Shown: positions 13,111 through 27,802, counted from the stretch's first letter. The stretch is 64,000 bases of DNA from Mycteria americana (GCF_035582795.1 NC_134365.1:72521635-72585634); one strand, 5' to 3'. Notes: a model not told the origin generated them from the letters alone. A program made the numbers and translations.

Positions 13111-16100
13111 CCAGTGCCATTGGGTGCCAGTCTTGGACGACAACTCTTAGGTGATTTTTAGGATTTTACCCCTTGACCCTTATGTGATTTGCCTTACTCT
13201 GAAAGTAATATAGCACTTTTTTGCCAGGAGGAGTTTGTTTAGACTAAGTAAAATGATTCAGTACTCTTAATCCTTTTCGTATGGCTTGTTGAGGTCTAAT
13301 TGAATTAGAAGTATGTTGGAAATGGCATTTCAGTAAAGAGATGACAAATACTGAAAGGATAATGAAGACAGCTACCATCTTTTCAAAAACAGATTCTCCT
13401 CAGCACTGGGATGAATTTTATTGTCGATATTAAGGATATATTGATATATGGCCAATAGTAAGGGTATATTGTCCATACCAAGCCTCTTTAGTGGGTTGAA
13501 AGTGCTTCAGCTCTTGGCCTACCAACCTGGCTCTTTTTTTTATAAATGCTAAAGTTCTGTTAAGTAAGAAACATTTTAAACAATTTTTATACCAACTTCT
13601 CATTATTTAGCATGAAAACAAATTAACTTCAAAGGATCTTCTTGCTATCTTCCTAAAATATACTTTGGGGTTTTTTTACTTCTGAGGCCAAGGCCGATTT
13701 GTACTCTCACTAGCTGTGAAAACCTTGAAATCTCTTTCGAGATGTATTGAAACTAACAAAGACATGAAAATCCCTGATATTTATGTTATTTTTTTAGAAA
13801 GTTGCTATCTCTGTATAATGAATTAGGCACAACTAATTAGCTAGGCACCACAGCTGTGAAGATTTCTGTTAACTGAACTTCAAAGCTTTCATGCTGACTA
13901 TTTGCAGGACAGTGATCATGCTACGATCATCACTGTGCTTGTCTTGGTTTTAATAGTGTCAGCACTAACATGAGATATGCACTGATTTCCTTAATAGAAG
14001 CTGGAGGTATGGGGATCCTGATGATAGTAATAGGTTTTCAAAACCTGCCTGAAGCATATACAAAACTTAACTGACACATAGATATGGTCAAATTTCATTA
14101 AAAAATTCCAGTTATGATAACTGGGTATAAAGGTGTATTTTGAGCCAGACCCACAGGACAGACTTTTTGGTTTATCAGGGCTGTTACCCTGGTAATACAG
14201 ACTTATTCTTCACAGAAGATTTAACAAGGTACTATTGTAAGAAGAACCTATGTTCTGTGTTTTAGTGGAAACTTAGTCACTTGTAATCATCTCTCAGCCT
14301 GTATTTCTCTCACGAATGTGATTTTCTAGATTATTCCTGTGTGTGCAAAGGACTCTAATTCCCACACTAAGGGTGTGGAAGTCCTTGTATTCATTCATAT
14401 GGTAGCATTTGTTTCCCTAGAGTGCACCCGTACCTAGTACTCTGGATGGGAGATAGAGACTAGACTTTTGAGTCAGCTAGCAACAAAAAGAAGGGTAAGG
14501 GCTGAGACAAAAAGGGTGAAGACCTATGCTAGCTTACATCCAATCAGGATTTCAGTCACCTTAGGCAAAGGACTGAGAAGCTCTGGCAGCGTGCTTCCCA
14601 GGAGGTCAGTTCTTCTTCATCCAGAGATAAAAACAGAGGCTGAATCCTTTGCAAATAATTTTTTTTCCAGTAAGCACACGATTTAATGCTTATAAATTGA
14701 AGATATAGTATTATTTCCAAGTTGAAAACTTTTTCTTTGCCCATTTGATCAATTTCTTTACGTTTTTCTGTACCCTGAATTTTCCTTAGGGGTATTTGCA
14801 ACATTTTCCAATGCAGTGTTGGTTGCAAGTTTAATTAACTTGTTGCTTATTTTTCTTTCTGCTATTCGATTTGAATTTTAATATATTTAGCATTAATAAT
14901 AGTCTCTGCCTTAAGGAATTTACAGTAAAAAAAAAATAGGGATATGTACAATATGTGACTGAGTGTCTTATTTACAATTATAAACTCACCTCTTGCGGCT
15001 ATTGTGAAAGCTCTGTATTGTAGAATGGGACTTGAGTGAAAGGCAGTTAATAGCTTGGCTTTAACACAGCTTCTTCCTTATCATGCTAGTCAACACCTTC
15101 AGAAAAAATATTATTGACAATGACAATAACTATTCGGTGTTCTCACACAACTCCTGAAACACAATAATATCTAAGGGGGGGGTTTCCCCCCTTTACTTTT
15201 TCCATATACCCTTTATTTTTTCTGTACTTAAATCGGTGCTCTGATGAATGAATAGATGTACACAGAGCACTGATCCTTATCTTATTAGCCTCCTGGATCT
15301 GATTTTATCTCACTTAGAGACAGAATTTGGCTGCAGCTCAACACTTGCTGCTGTCATGCATGTTACTGGGCATGCAGAGAGCTACTTTGTCACTGTAATG
15401 GATTGCTGGATTGGGGACCAGCTCATCCCTATTCAGCAAAGAGCTGAGAAATGTGCATACTTTTAGGAAAGTGCCCAAGTTGTTGACCTTAGTGTTCACT
15501 GCAGGGATGGTGTGCCCTGATGTGCTTTGCTGAACTTGTACCCTCTTTGTTTATTAGGCACTGACAATTACTTCTACCATAGCAAGCCTGTTTCTGGGAT
15601 TGGTTTAATTTTACAGTACTGGGCTGTGGCCACTTTGCTTCCTCTTACGCATTTCATAAGAATTAAGTTTTACAAGAGCTTAAAGCACTACTAATAAGAG
15701 GACAATGGGTTCCAAATGGATTATTTTTACCAGGATTTTAAAAACCTATGCCAGATCTAACCTACATGCAGTTTAAATATGTGTAAACACACTTACTGTT
15801 AGAGATTAGTGAGACTTACGTGCACAAAGAATTATGCTAACACAATAGCTTTCACTTTACGGAGCACATCTTGGTGTCTAGTTTTCATGCTTATCCAAAC
15901 TTGGAAAGTGGTAATTCTGAAATTACTTGAATGTGGATATATGAGCAGAAACTTGTTCAAAATTAGATGAACCTGGCAGAGAAGAGAGTACCTTTTCTGG
16001 TGCTCAGCTGCCTAGGTGGTATTTTTTTCTACTGATAACCACTGAGAGCAGTTTACAATAGGTTAGATTTACACAGCCTATACTGAGGAGATACTCCTTT

Positions 16101-18469
16101 TCATTTTATGTGGAAATTATAGACTATAAAGGTGTGGTAGTTATTAAAGGCCTATGAACAATTTTGTTTGCTTGAATTTAAAATCTGTAACCCTGGTGGA
16201 GCAGAGGAGGGCCTTAAAGAAGTTAAGTGAAGTTTTTAGCAATTATTGGTTTTCATGCTCAGCAGTTCCCTCTGTCCATTGCTTTGATGGTTCACTGGTA
16301 CATTATAACTGGAAAACTGTAATATTTTTGAAGCTTACATTTTAAGAAGTGTTAGCTCAGAGGCCACATGTGGGTCAGCTGGACAACTTCAGCAGCCCAA
16401 GCAGAAAGGAGTATGAGTGGGTGCTGCATGCCCGTTTTCTTTGTGGGAAAAACCGGTCACTGAATCATCCCTGTCAGGCAATTTGAGCAGCTCTAGTTGC
16501 ACAGTTGGACTCTCTTCTTGGACTTTGAGTAGTGAGGCTTACTTTGTGTCCGGCTGTCAGAATATTTTACGGATCATGCTTGTAATTTTTCACTTGCCTG
16601 AGTTTTCTCCTGTTTAACCCTCAGTTCAGTGATCAGGGCTGCAATTCTTTCCTGGTTTCCTTTTCAGAAAATGCTTGCTTCATGTGAAAATGTTCAAAAG
16701 TGTTTTTCTACACTAAGTTGAAATGCTTTTTCTTTCTTGTTTGCGTTTTAAACTCCCCTAGAATAAAAGACTGCATTGCTGGTTCTCACTCTGGCTCAGC
16801 ATGATCATCACCTGGGGTGCTTTCTCTGGTTTTGACTAGAAAACCCATCACACAGCTTAGAAACTTTTCTGGTGGAAAAAGTACTCTAGCAAGTTTTATA
16901 TTCTCACAAAAGGTTTTGGTTTTGAAAGATTAAGAACCTAAACAGAAAATGGAGATTGATTTGAAAAATCCATAGTTACTTCCATCCAGGGATGTTCACC
17001 ATGCTTAAAACCTAGCTGAGTCTTCCTGCACTTCCAGAACTGGGCCTAGTGAGTGAAACAACAGGCTTTATCCTATTTATAAAGCTGCTTTCACATAGGA
17101 AGACATAATTTTTAGCTGTACTAAAGCATAACAGGTGTCACTGAAATAGGGAGCTTCACCCATGTTGTGTGGAGTCCCAGCATGAACCACCCCATCAGAG
17201 TTTTATATGTGGAGGAAAGAAAGTCTGAATTAGTCACTCTCCTGCCCCTTAAATCTGCCCTATTATATACTAAATACAATATGATGGTTAAAGCTACTTT
17301 AGTACAGTGACCAATTGGTATAGCATTGCGTAGCTCAAAATCCTGAACTGCAAGTGTCAAGGTCTTGTAGCTCTTTTCAGCAAGATGGCTGCTAATCAGG
17401 AGCTCTAATGAATAACATTTAACAGCGTCACATTCACATGCATACCATTAATTCTTGAAGTGCTTCATTAGTGCTCCAAGTCTGGTTTGCTTTCCTTTCT
17501 TCACAGCAAAGAATGGAGTGGGAAGAGTTCTTGCTAAGGGCCTGCTTTGCCAAAGCAGCCTGCTGAACGTACTTCAATTTTTTTTTTTTTTTAATGTTAT
17601 GAAATGCTGGAGTTCAAATTAAATGGTGTTGGAACAATAGAATGAAATCCACTCACAAAAGCATTGCAGTCATGGCTGTAAGACTTTTACATTCTGGCCA
17701 AGTATTTTAATACTGAAATGGGACCTAGTTTTGTAGACCTGGTAGCGGAGTTGGAAGCTCTTTCCTAATTGTTAATTGACTTTTGAGGGGTTGAAAGAGC
17801 ATAGCTGGGGCAGCATTACTGAAAAAGTTATTAAAAAAAAAAAAAAGCCAAACCCCTCAAAATAAATTTTAGTTGAAGTTACCAGGGCTGTTCATTTACA
17901 CGCTTCAAAGCGTAAGATTTTTAACATTTTTGCCCATGAGAAACTTGTAATACTTAATGTGTGGATGAGGATGTTTACCCAGACTTGGCAGGGTAAACAA
18001 GTAAAAGACAAAATACTGAATTGCACTGCTTTCTTGGCTTCTTGTTTCTTCTTGACGTATTTTCTTTTCCTTACAATTGTTGTATAGTTTTTGTGGATAT
18101 GCTGTCATCTTTCAGTCAGTTACTGTTGGTTAGAAACAAGCACTCATAGTTGTCCTTTTAAATCAAGGTGAAAAATAGCAAGCAAAAAAAAAAAGTATAA
18201 TGGGAGGAAGGTGCAGGAGGCAGCTAGGGAGGTAAAGTAAGGTTGACAAAAATGTTGGAGCAATAAGAACAGAGAAATCCAGCTAGGCTAGAGAAAGCCT
18301 AAAGGCATTGAAAGGCAGCTTGTAATGGTGTTATCCAGAACCTATGGTAGTCTATAGGGTTGGGGAAGTGTTAGATTTTCTTAATTCTCTGGGAATTTGG
18401 TCAACTAAATGTAGGTCCCAAGCCACATCCTGACTGGAATTAAATGTATTCCCAGAGGTGAAGTGGTGT

Positions 18470-18840
18470 CTTTTTCTGTTCTCTTTCTCTGCTTCAGCTC
18501 CTTTGCTTTCCTTATTCTCTTTTGTATCCCATTTTCATAATATATCAATTTTCTCTCTACAACTTTGTGTTCTATTTCTGTGACATCTCTCTGCTCTGTT
18601 TAAATATTTTTTTGCCTCCACTGCACTTCTGCTTTAGAAAATGCCTTCCTTCCTCTGCTTATTTCTTTTTCCATCCTCTACTGCCCTCTCTGATGACTTT
18701 ATCTCTTTTGCTCCCCTCTTTATTTGCTGTTCTTTCCTTTGCTCCTGATTTTTTTGATCCATTGCCACAGAGCTTTGCCTGCTTTCTTTATTGCCGTTTC
18801 TCTTTCTTAATTTCCTTTCTTCTTTACATCTGGTAGTATT
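18470..18840. repeat. Pyrimidine-rich tract on the plus strand
   Basis: About 370 bases are dominated by T and C (ctttctc, cttcct, tttgctcccc). This depletes stop codons and produces a spurious 104-codon frame rich in F, L, S and P. No splice or homology support. Confidence 0.6.
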
Positions 18841-19207
18841 GAGATGGCCTATATCTTAATGTGTTTTCATACCACTGAGATCAAGGTAAAATATTCAGAC
18901 CAATGAAATTATATGTGAGTTGGAATTAAAAGCAGATTTCTTCTACATTTCTCCTCATTTTCCTCTCTGAGGATAAGACAGAGCATCAAAAACCTCTTGT
19001 ACATCAAAAGTGGTTTTCTAGTTGTCAAAATGCGTTTTAGTAGTTGATAATTCCTTACTAAGTGACCAAATGTGCTTCCAATAAATTTGATTGACCTCAA
19101 GCTACATCAGTTTTAGATATTTTCTTTGCTTGTTAGCACTCTAAAATCTACAGTGAAGTTTGAGACCATTACATGACTCTCATGAAACACAGTAAGAAGT
19201 TTCCCCT

Positions 19208-19223
19208 TAGATACTAGTATCTA
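19208..19223. repeat. 16-bp perfect palindrome within a locally repeated motif
   Basis: tagatactagtatcta is its own reverse complement. Close variants of agatctagtatcta follow up to 19254. Confidence 0.8.
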
Positions 19224-19795
19224 GATATTAGATCTAGTATCTAAGATAGATCTAGAGACAAGTTTTCCCAAATTTTTAGAGCCAAATGTTTGTTAAAAAT
19301 CTTCCCCAGCTATAAGGAGAGAGGGAGGTGAGCCAACAGGAAGACCAGAGATGGAAATAGACTTACTCCAGATCTCACAGGAGCCCTGACTGTGGCAGAG
19401 TAAAGAAAGAGTGCTGAGATCTCTAGTCTCCAGCCCCAGTGGCTTTTTGTCCATTTGACTGTGGAAGGTCTTAGTGATGAGGCTTCCCCATTACATTATA
19501 AAAAACTGTGTTGGTTTTTTTTTTTTTTCTTTCCTGCTGTGGTGCTATGCCTTTGCCGAGGAAAACAGTGTATTTAAAATGGGACATACTGGGACTGTTG
19601 AGGATTAGGACTGTTTTGCATTGCTCAAGTGCCTTCCACCTTGAAAGGAAGATGAAAATCCATAGCTTGTTCAGAAAGCTTATTTTTTTTTCTAACCCCT
19701 TCAAAGACTTAATATCCTTAAAATAGCAATTTTTAGAAATAGTTGTGATTTCTTTAAATTTTGCAGTAGAATATTCCTAATACCACATTCTTACA

Positions 19796-19890
19796 TAGTG
19801 CTTTCCTTCCATACCTTTCGAAGAGTTTTACAAGCAAAGTCAGCATCATTATTCACATTTTACTACCAAACTCAGCCTTACACAATAAAG
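19796..19890 (-). repeat. MIR-like CORE-SINE relic
   Basis: The order 'tagtgctttcc...ttttacaagcaaagtcagcatcattattcacattttacta' follows the antisense 3' part of MIR or a related CORE-SINE (gcgctttacaa...attatccccattttaca). Diverged but colinear over about 80 bases. Confidence 0.4.
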
Positions 19891-19924
19891 GTTTAGATTT
19901 TGTATAACACTTTTCTGCTCTGTT

Positions 19925-20012
19925 CCCCAAAGCTGGGGTGAAATCCTGGCCTACCTGAAGTTGGTGGCAGAAAGCCCCATTAACCTCCGGTGGAGCTAGA
20001 ATTCCACCCTCA
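19925..20012. repeat. Imperfect palindromic ancient repeat (MITE-like)
   Basis: The left half, beginning ggggtgaaatcctggcc, is mirrored by the reverse complement of the right half, ending gctagaattccaccctc. The central part (ggtggcagaaagccccatta) fits a palindromic unit I recall as common in turtle and archosaur genomes. The family name is uncertain. Confidence 0.5.
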
Positions 20013-23000
20013 GTGCCTGTCATCTATTTTACTTTCTCAGTTCTTAATACCCTGGAAAATTGAATTCACTGAAGCAACATCCACTTCAGGCCAGGCTCCA
20101 GGGAATTCGAGCTGAAATTCAGCCCTCAGAGATGAGGATGGATCATAAAGCTTTTGCCTTCTGGCAAATGGAGGAACAAGGGGCCCCTGAAACCCCACTA
20201 TTCTTTCTGCAAACTTTCTAAAACATATCACTCAAAAAGAGAGAAAAAACAAAACAAAGAGTATTTCTATAAAGGATCCTTGTTTTGAGTATTGCAGTTC
20301 TTTCAACAAGCTGTGTCTAGCTGCAAGAGGATATCTCTTGCCTTGCCCAAATATTTCAGTGGTGCAACAAAAGGCTTCAACGATATGGGACTGAGAAAGA
20401 TAGTAACTGAACTTCAGCAGTTCATCTTGTTACAGATGAGGTAAAGAGCAATAAAAAAAAATGCTTGAATCAAAAAAAAAAATGCAATGCAAGGCAGTTT
20501 TCTTCACTGTCTGGTACCTTTGTAGGCTTAGCAGCATCAGGATGTCTTAAGCTTCTCTCGTTAGCTAAAAGGGGCACCATCTGCAATTCCATGTTTCTTC
20601 ATTGGCATGTATGTCTAAATAAATGTGTATCTGGTAGTTGGCTGTAGTTTACTCAGTTACAGTCTTCTGACTGGAAAAGGCAAAGTGGTGCTTTCTGCAA
20701 TGGAAGCACAGGCTTTATGGTTCATCCTGCACATCTTAACATTTTAGTTACCTGATCTTCTAAATGGCACTGAGGTTGGGACAACTTGGATAGTCGGAAG
20801 CTCAGAATCTCTTAACTCTTTCTTGCCAAAAAATCAGGTCTCATGGTACTTCCATGATTTTCTCTGCTTAAAGGTTTTTCTTGGGTTATAAAAGCAGTGA
20901 CCATAATGGCCCTTACAACAATTTGAAGCTCAGGAGGCATGGGTTTGTTTTTGCAGTCACAATTACTTCTACTGTGTTAATAGCCCCCTGGGTGCTGCTC
21001 TTATGTGCAGAAATTTGGGATGGCACACATCAGCCTGTGGCTCCAGGGCCCACAAAATTACCTTATGGCCAACCTAAATGCTGTAAATCAGTTAGTAAGT
21101 TCTACACTTCACTTCTACTTTTTTGTAGCCTTCTTAATCTAGGTTATTTTAATCGAATCTTCCTAAACAGTTATTTTATGTTTTATAGCTGCCCAGAGAC
21201 TGTTTCTGAATGTCTTTTTTTTTTTTTTTTTTTTTTCATAAAAATTGCACATTGGATTAAAGCAGAACCCCAGCCTGCCCCAGAGAAATCTGATCTTGAG
21301 TTTTGAATTTTGGGAGCGCAGAATTTGGCTGGCTATGTAACAGCACAGCAAAGCCAATGCAAGTTTCCTTATCGAGGCTTCCATTTGCATTCTCCTTCCC
21401 AGCTTCCTTTGACAGTGAGCTTGAACCAAAATTACACAAGTGCATTGTGAGAATTGTCCAGAGAATTTGGGTAAATAACTGAGTTTCCATGCCTGTTCAG
21501 ACCATTAACCTAATAACCAGAAAGGTGCATACTTTTCTTTTTTTAGGACTAAAGAGTTAAGTCTTTGATTATAGTTTGTGGATTTGTGATCAGTTAACCC
21601 TAGCCCCTTTGAGTTTACTAAAATTTGTGCATATTGCCTAGAGCCTTGATTAGGACTCACTAAAAAGACTTAGTTTTACCATGGTCAGTTTTATTTGGCC
21701 TCACTGCAAGTTCTGCGTGGTGGTTTCCTGAACCACATCACTGTGCAGAGATTCCCTCTCCCACCCAAAAATACTTTGCATGTAAGTGAAAAACATGTTA
21801 TTCTTCCCCAGTCACATTCAAAGCAGAAAGAAATGTATTAATCCAAAAAGTGAATCTGGTCAAAGTACTGCTCCTGCTTAGCCCCACCACGTGCACACAC
21901 TTTGAACGCTCTGGAAGAACAGCAAGATTTTTCTTATACTCAGTGATTGAGTTAGGTAATGGGGGTTTGTTTGCAAGGGAAAGTACATAAAAAGAAGCTG
22001 GGGGGCGGGGGGAGGGAGGAAGAGGAGCTCTGTGCCTTCTGTCTCTGAGTTTAAAATTGTAAGAGTATCACTTCTCATCATACGGGTTCAAAGGGTTAAT
22101 AGAAAGCAGGATTTTCATTGCATTGTGCACAGTACCTATGATAGTCTTGGTTTAAACTTTAAAGGACAGGTGAAAAGGGAGAGAGGGAACTGAATGCTTG
22201 CCTTATATATTGGAGAAATTGTTCATTCGTGTGAAATGCTGACCTCTGTCATCCTGCCAGGCTGACTGGGCCCTAGGGTGAGCGGCTGCTTGAGTGCTGG
22301 TTGCAAAAGTTAAAGCTGCCTGGGGAGTACTTTAAAAGGACAATGTCAAGGTTGGTATACCCAAAATCTGACCTATCATTTTTTTTCCCCTCTTACATCT
22401 ATTTGAAAAGTTCATGTCATTCGTTTTTATGTTTTTAAAAATCTTTTCATCTAAAACAAAATGCTTCAATTGCTATGGAAGGCTAGTGATTAGGAGGGGA
22501 AGCTGCGAGAGTTCAGTGTTTAGTGTGGCAATGCAGATGTCAGGAAGAAGGAAATATCTTGAAATAAAACACAGGTGTGGGGGCTGTCTTTGAATTAGGT
22601 GATAATTAATAACAGAGAATTCAGGTTGAAGTGCATAAGGGATCAATGAAAAAGAGCAAGGATAATTTTTACTAATGAAAATATCAATGCAGATCCAAAC
22701 TTTAAGTTCACAAGAAGTTAATTCAAAACCTCTATTTCTATTCTAATAGTGTTTATTCTAGTTGTATGTGCTGATTCTTTCTTGGTAATATTAGTTTGTT
22801 ACATATAATTCCTGCCATAACTGAAATATACCCTTCCTTCTTATTTTCTTTGCTTGATGGCCTAATTAAAAGCACATTATATCAGTATCATTTTTTTCTA
22901 TATGATACAGTATCCCAAGACCCTCCTCACTCTTATAACCTTGCTATGCTACTTGGTATAAAAACTCTCACACAACTATTGCACCTACTCAAATAACTTC

Positions 23001-26000
23001 TAGTCTAATTGGAAAACAGATGAAACAATTACATGTGCAAGTCACAAAAGGAAAAAACCAAGAGGAAGTAGTAAAATCAAAGTAAAGAAAATCTTTTTTG
23101 TACATAATTATGTTTCCCAGAAGATGCAGGGGGAAAAAAAAACCCAAACCCTCAAAACCTGAGCTCTGAGGGTTGCAGTTCACCACTGGTTTACCCTACA
23201 AAATTTCAGAGCAGATAAAATGATCATGCAATATACTGCGTGATCACAAGAGGGCGACCGGATTAGACACACACGTTCGCTTTAAAGTTGACCTTTCCAA
23301 GCTTTCATGACTTTATCCTGTTTTCAAAAAAGTTTTCCTATGAACTCTGAGGCTCACTTCTGATTTCCTTCTCGGTTCTGAAAAACACGCAGTTACTAAG
23401 AAACCCTGGTATGTCACAATCTCTTTCCAAGCTCCAAAATGTTATCCTTCCCTCTCCTTATGTTGGACAGGCTTTTCTAAATCCTGGAGGAATAGATGAC
23501 CTTGCTCTGCACTGTGGAACAGGGCACCTCTGGTGAATGGGAGGAGAGTGGAGTACAGGTCTCATAGTAGCCGACCCAATGTCGAGGATACAGGAGTGGC
23601 CACAGAGAACAGGAAGTCTGCAAGATAAGTTTCTCCATCCCTTCCCAACCCCAAGTGTCACAAATCATGCTGTGCCTTGGGAAATCACTTTTGCAAAGCT
23701 TTTGAAGGATATACCAAATTCTAGTACTTGCTAACAAAGATGATGACTGGAGAAAACAAACAAACAAAAAACAAACAATCCCACACCACCTTTTTGCAAG
23801 ACAAAACCTCTACGATAATAAATTCTAAATCCTCTCTTTGTAGCTAAGATTTTCTGTATCCTCGAAAGCAGACTAAAAACCCAGGCAGCAGTAACGAAGT
23901 TGTCTTGCTTAAAAGACACTCTGCCTCCTGCCAACAAGACTATTTAGTGTTTATCTCTATTACATCCATCTGTAGCTAATTGTATAGTTATGGTAATGGT
24001 GCCCTCCAGAGGAATTTTGAAGGAATTATAATACTCGGAGCTAATACAAAAGATGTTTTAAAAGTGAGTGCAACAGGAAAATGGGATATTATTAAAATGA
24101 TAAAATACTTGAACCTCAGGGGAAAAAAAATCTCAATATCAAAGCTCTTTCTATTTTGCATGTGCATTTACATCTAAGAAAACCATATTCTAGTTACAAT
24201 AGGCTTCTTCATAGCCTGATAGCAAACATGAAGTTTGCATAACTCCATTTGAATCAAGGATATAAAAGTAGATCAACCAAGCGAAGAATGAAATAGCTAT
24301 TCCTACTCTGCAGCAGATGAACAATGTATTGTGAGTGGGCTCCAGCCTCAGTCTAGGACGTCTGGATTTTTCCTGGACTTGCTGCTATAATGTAAGCATG
24401 GCACAGTTAATTGAGGCAGTCAGAAGTAAGTGCAGATGTTCAAGGAGTCCTGTGGATGACATTTATTTTAATATCAAGATAAACCATGCTTATAGTCTCA
24501 AATTCCAGTATAAAGTGTTTTTTCATGGCCCTGCTGTGATGCTAGGCCTCAAAGGAAGGGCATGTTACTGTGGTACAACATTTTAGACCGTGTCCTGGAG
24601 GCCTGCAGTACAGCCTTCTGAGGTGACACCTCAGCACCTGAATGTCAGGTGTATTTAAACTTCCTTGTTTTTCTTTTGTTTTTTTTAAAGGCTCTCAGCC
24701 TATGGGGTCAAATTGCTCTGTTTTACATTCTGGAACTCCTGTCCCCTCCTCCTCTGAAAAACAACCAGCCCTTAATGAAAACCAAAATGACAGTGAGTTC
24801 TGTATTCATTTGCTTTTAGGCATACCCCAGGCTCGTGTTTGACCTGAATGCTGCAGGTTTGCAGGCAGGTGTCCGGGCTTGGAGCGTTGCATCAGGATAG
24901 CTCCCGCACTGAGGGTCCCAGAACTGGAAGGAGCAGTCTGGTGTTCCCATGCTTGGGATCAGATGCATCTGGTAAGTTCAGCACTTCCCTGGGAAAGAAG
25001 GGAAGTGGTTGTGTTGCTTGTGATGTATCTCTTCGTAATAGCATCACCGCCCTCAGTCTAAAACCTCTTCTAAACTGAAGTCTCTTATTTTGCATGAACC
25101 TCAAAGGAGAGTGAAGTGAGCTAGGCATAGGCTGGGAGGGCAGGGGTGACAGACCATCACTGCTGAATGTAGGGAGTGTACCTAACCCCAAAGCTTCCTG
25201 TTTTTTCACTTTCCCTGGCAACTGTGCTGAAAACTGTGCCTCTCCCAATCTGCATTCGTGTCATCAGGGCACAGTGGTTTTGGCCATCTTGTAGGCCGTG
25301 GTGATGGATGGTACTACTTGTTTCTTTTGTAGTAGTTACCCGCCACCCCCCACCCAAAAGTTCCAGGAAATTACTGTCTATGGAGAGACTCTTGAACTTT
25401 TTGAATGAGAGGTTTTTGTGGGCTGTTGAATGGGTGGGGATGAGTAGAGCGCTCTCTTGCTTTTCTCTCTTCCTTTCCTAACCCAATGCTTGCCAGATGA
25501 TCTGATCTCATTGTGAGCTGGGAACCTGTCCCTGTAAGATACCAGCCACCTGTAGAGGTCATTGTGCGTGGATACTAAATCCTTCTCCTTTACCTTCTCC
25601 TGAGGTATCTCTACTTCAGCAGAATTTTCTCTTGCCCTCCCCGCCTGGGCCTCGCAGTTCCCCCCGATTGTACAAGTATAGCAGCTCACCTCTGATGTGA
25701 AGCACTGTGCTGCTGACTCCCTTCTTGGCATCCATTTACCTGCACTTGAGATGAAGACAGAGCAAAATGGGGAGGCCAGCAGAGCAGAAACAGTAAGGGT
25801 TGGCTGGGCTGCCCAAAATAGTGCAAAACACTACACAAATCTAAGTCATGCCTACTGCAATGGGGATGAATACCTTTGGTATCATCGAGTAGGGTGTATG
25901 TTTATCGCTGCAGAAGTGCTGTGGTGCAAGTGTTTTGCCCAGCCGCAGTGGATGCACCTCATCTGTTTAATTCTACAGGTCCAGCGAACAGGGTTTTCCC

Positions 26001-26852
26001 TGTTGCTCCCCTGGTTCATACATACAAAACCATCATTAGCAAAACCATGAGCAGGCTAGCACAGGACCTGACACAGCAGAGAGCAGTTGCTATTCTAAGA
26101 GTAATCTGTGTGGGTACCATTGATGGGGAAGGTACTTTGGGGTGATAGATGAAGCTGGATTCTCAGCGCTGCAAGTATCTCTTTGCCAGCCATTCATTCA
26201 AGGGCCAGTCCAATTGTGGTGGAGGGCTGCTGTGAGCTTAATTTCACATTTGCAGAAATATGTTTTATTTCAGGTAAGCGGTCCTTTTGCATTATTTATG
26301 TGGAAACTCAAGTAAATTATTCTTGGCTTTCATGCTGCAGGTAAAGTTTTAATGAAAACAGTAATGAATGCTTTGCTGGCATGCATAGGCAACCTAAGTA
26401 TGCAGCCAAATTAGCTATCTAAGCAGATGCTTTATATCCTGAATTGCATATAAGGAATGCTGTTCAGTTGGTTTAAAAATTATATATACACCCACAAACT
26501 ATTTTTTTGTAAAAGCCATATGTTGTTTTTTTTTTTTTTTTTTAAAGCAAGTGTTTCAGTCATACTGTGAGCAATTATGACAGTAAAATTAAAGTCAGAA
26601 GAAAGATGTAAGAAGCTACCCATGTGCAAGAAGTTCAGGGAATATTCAGAAACATTGTATTATTTAAGATGTTGTGGTACTACTGCAATATGTGCACTAT
26701 TGCAAAGGTAAGCAAGCATTCTCGTGGAAAGGCAAATCAAAGTTGATACTGTGTAAGCAAGCTGTTTTTTTGGCTTTAGATGCCTGTATTTTTATGCTTA
26801 AACAGTTATTAATTTGGTTTTTTTTGATAAGACAGTAGAGCTGATTCAGATG

Positions 26853-26924
26853 TTATACTAGGTTTACAGCATATACTAGCTTATAGTATCGTATATACTG
26901 GTTTATAGTATAAACCTAGTATAA
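26853..26924. repeat. Nested inverted repeats able to form a hairpin
   Basis: A 14-base arm ttatactaggttta (26853-26866) is exactly complementary to taaacctagtataa (26911-26924). A second perfect palindrome, ggtttata-g-tataaacc (26900-26916), overlaps the right arm. Confidence 0.85.
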
Positions 26925-27802
26925 AGTTTTATAATTTTACTGGCTTCACTGAAGGTACCCGTGACATCAATAAGAGAATTTTACTACTTCATCTGAATAC
27001 CGAACAAGCCACTGAGCTGACGCGTCATGCGAACCAAAGGTCTGCTCACAGCAAAACCCAACAAGGAGTGCAAGTGCGTCTTTATTACCATTTCCCCTCG
27101 CCTCTTATGTGGTCGCTTAGGAACTGACTTTAAAGCCATACTTAAGTCAGGTGCTCTTCAAGTCAGTCATCATATTAACAGCTCCCTGAGGCAGCATGGC
27201 CAGGCTACAATAGCAAAGTCGCCCTGGCTCTCTCACCCCAGCTCGGGTCTGCCAGAGTGGCCGAGCTCTGTGCTTTGGGGTGTCCTCTGCTCTCCTTCTG
27301 CTCTAGCAGGCCTGTAGAGCCCCATGCACCACGAGCTGCAATGGGAGGGGGTCTCAGGAATGGTGATGAACGAGCTCACTAAACTTTCCATAGGAAAAAG
27401 CCTGCTGTAGTGGCTAGGGAGCTTGTCTTAACAGTGTGCTAGTATCACAAGACTGTGTTTTTATATTTGTACAGTCTATGATATGAACAATTTCTGGAAG
27501 GTCAACAAACCCTATTGAATACACTGGAATGACAAAGCTGAATTTCACAGAAAGCCATTGAGCAAGCACACTGGACTGGGGACATGAAAAGACTAGCACA
27601 AGAAAACAGTGGAAAAAATCACAGAAGGTAAGAGAAATGGAAGAAAACAGCACAAAAGGAAATTTATAAAGCCGTATGAACAAAAGCTTTGGCTTTAAGC
27701 ACTTCTCAGCTTTAAGATGTTTGGATCTTTCAGCTGAAACTTGTGGCTTGACTTCTGTTCTGAAGCATTTAAGCTCTTTTCTTGGGTTATTTAGCGTTTG
27801 TT

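Noticed and set aside
18522..18836. 104-codon F/L/S-rich frame resembling a membrane protein
   Set aside because: Produced by a T/C-rich tract; apparent hydrophobicity follows from composition.
20881..21306. 141-codon frame with a hydrophobic stretch
   Set aside because: Includes a phenylalanine run from a 22-base T tract, lacks an ATG-supported start and matches no family I know.
25697..26145. Overlapping frames of 117 and 89 codons in slightly GC-richer DNA
   Set aside because: No domain, no consistent splice sites and no recognised homologue.
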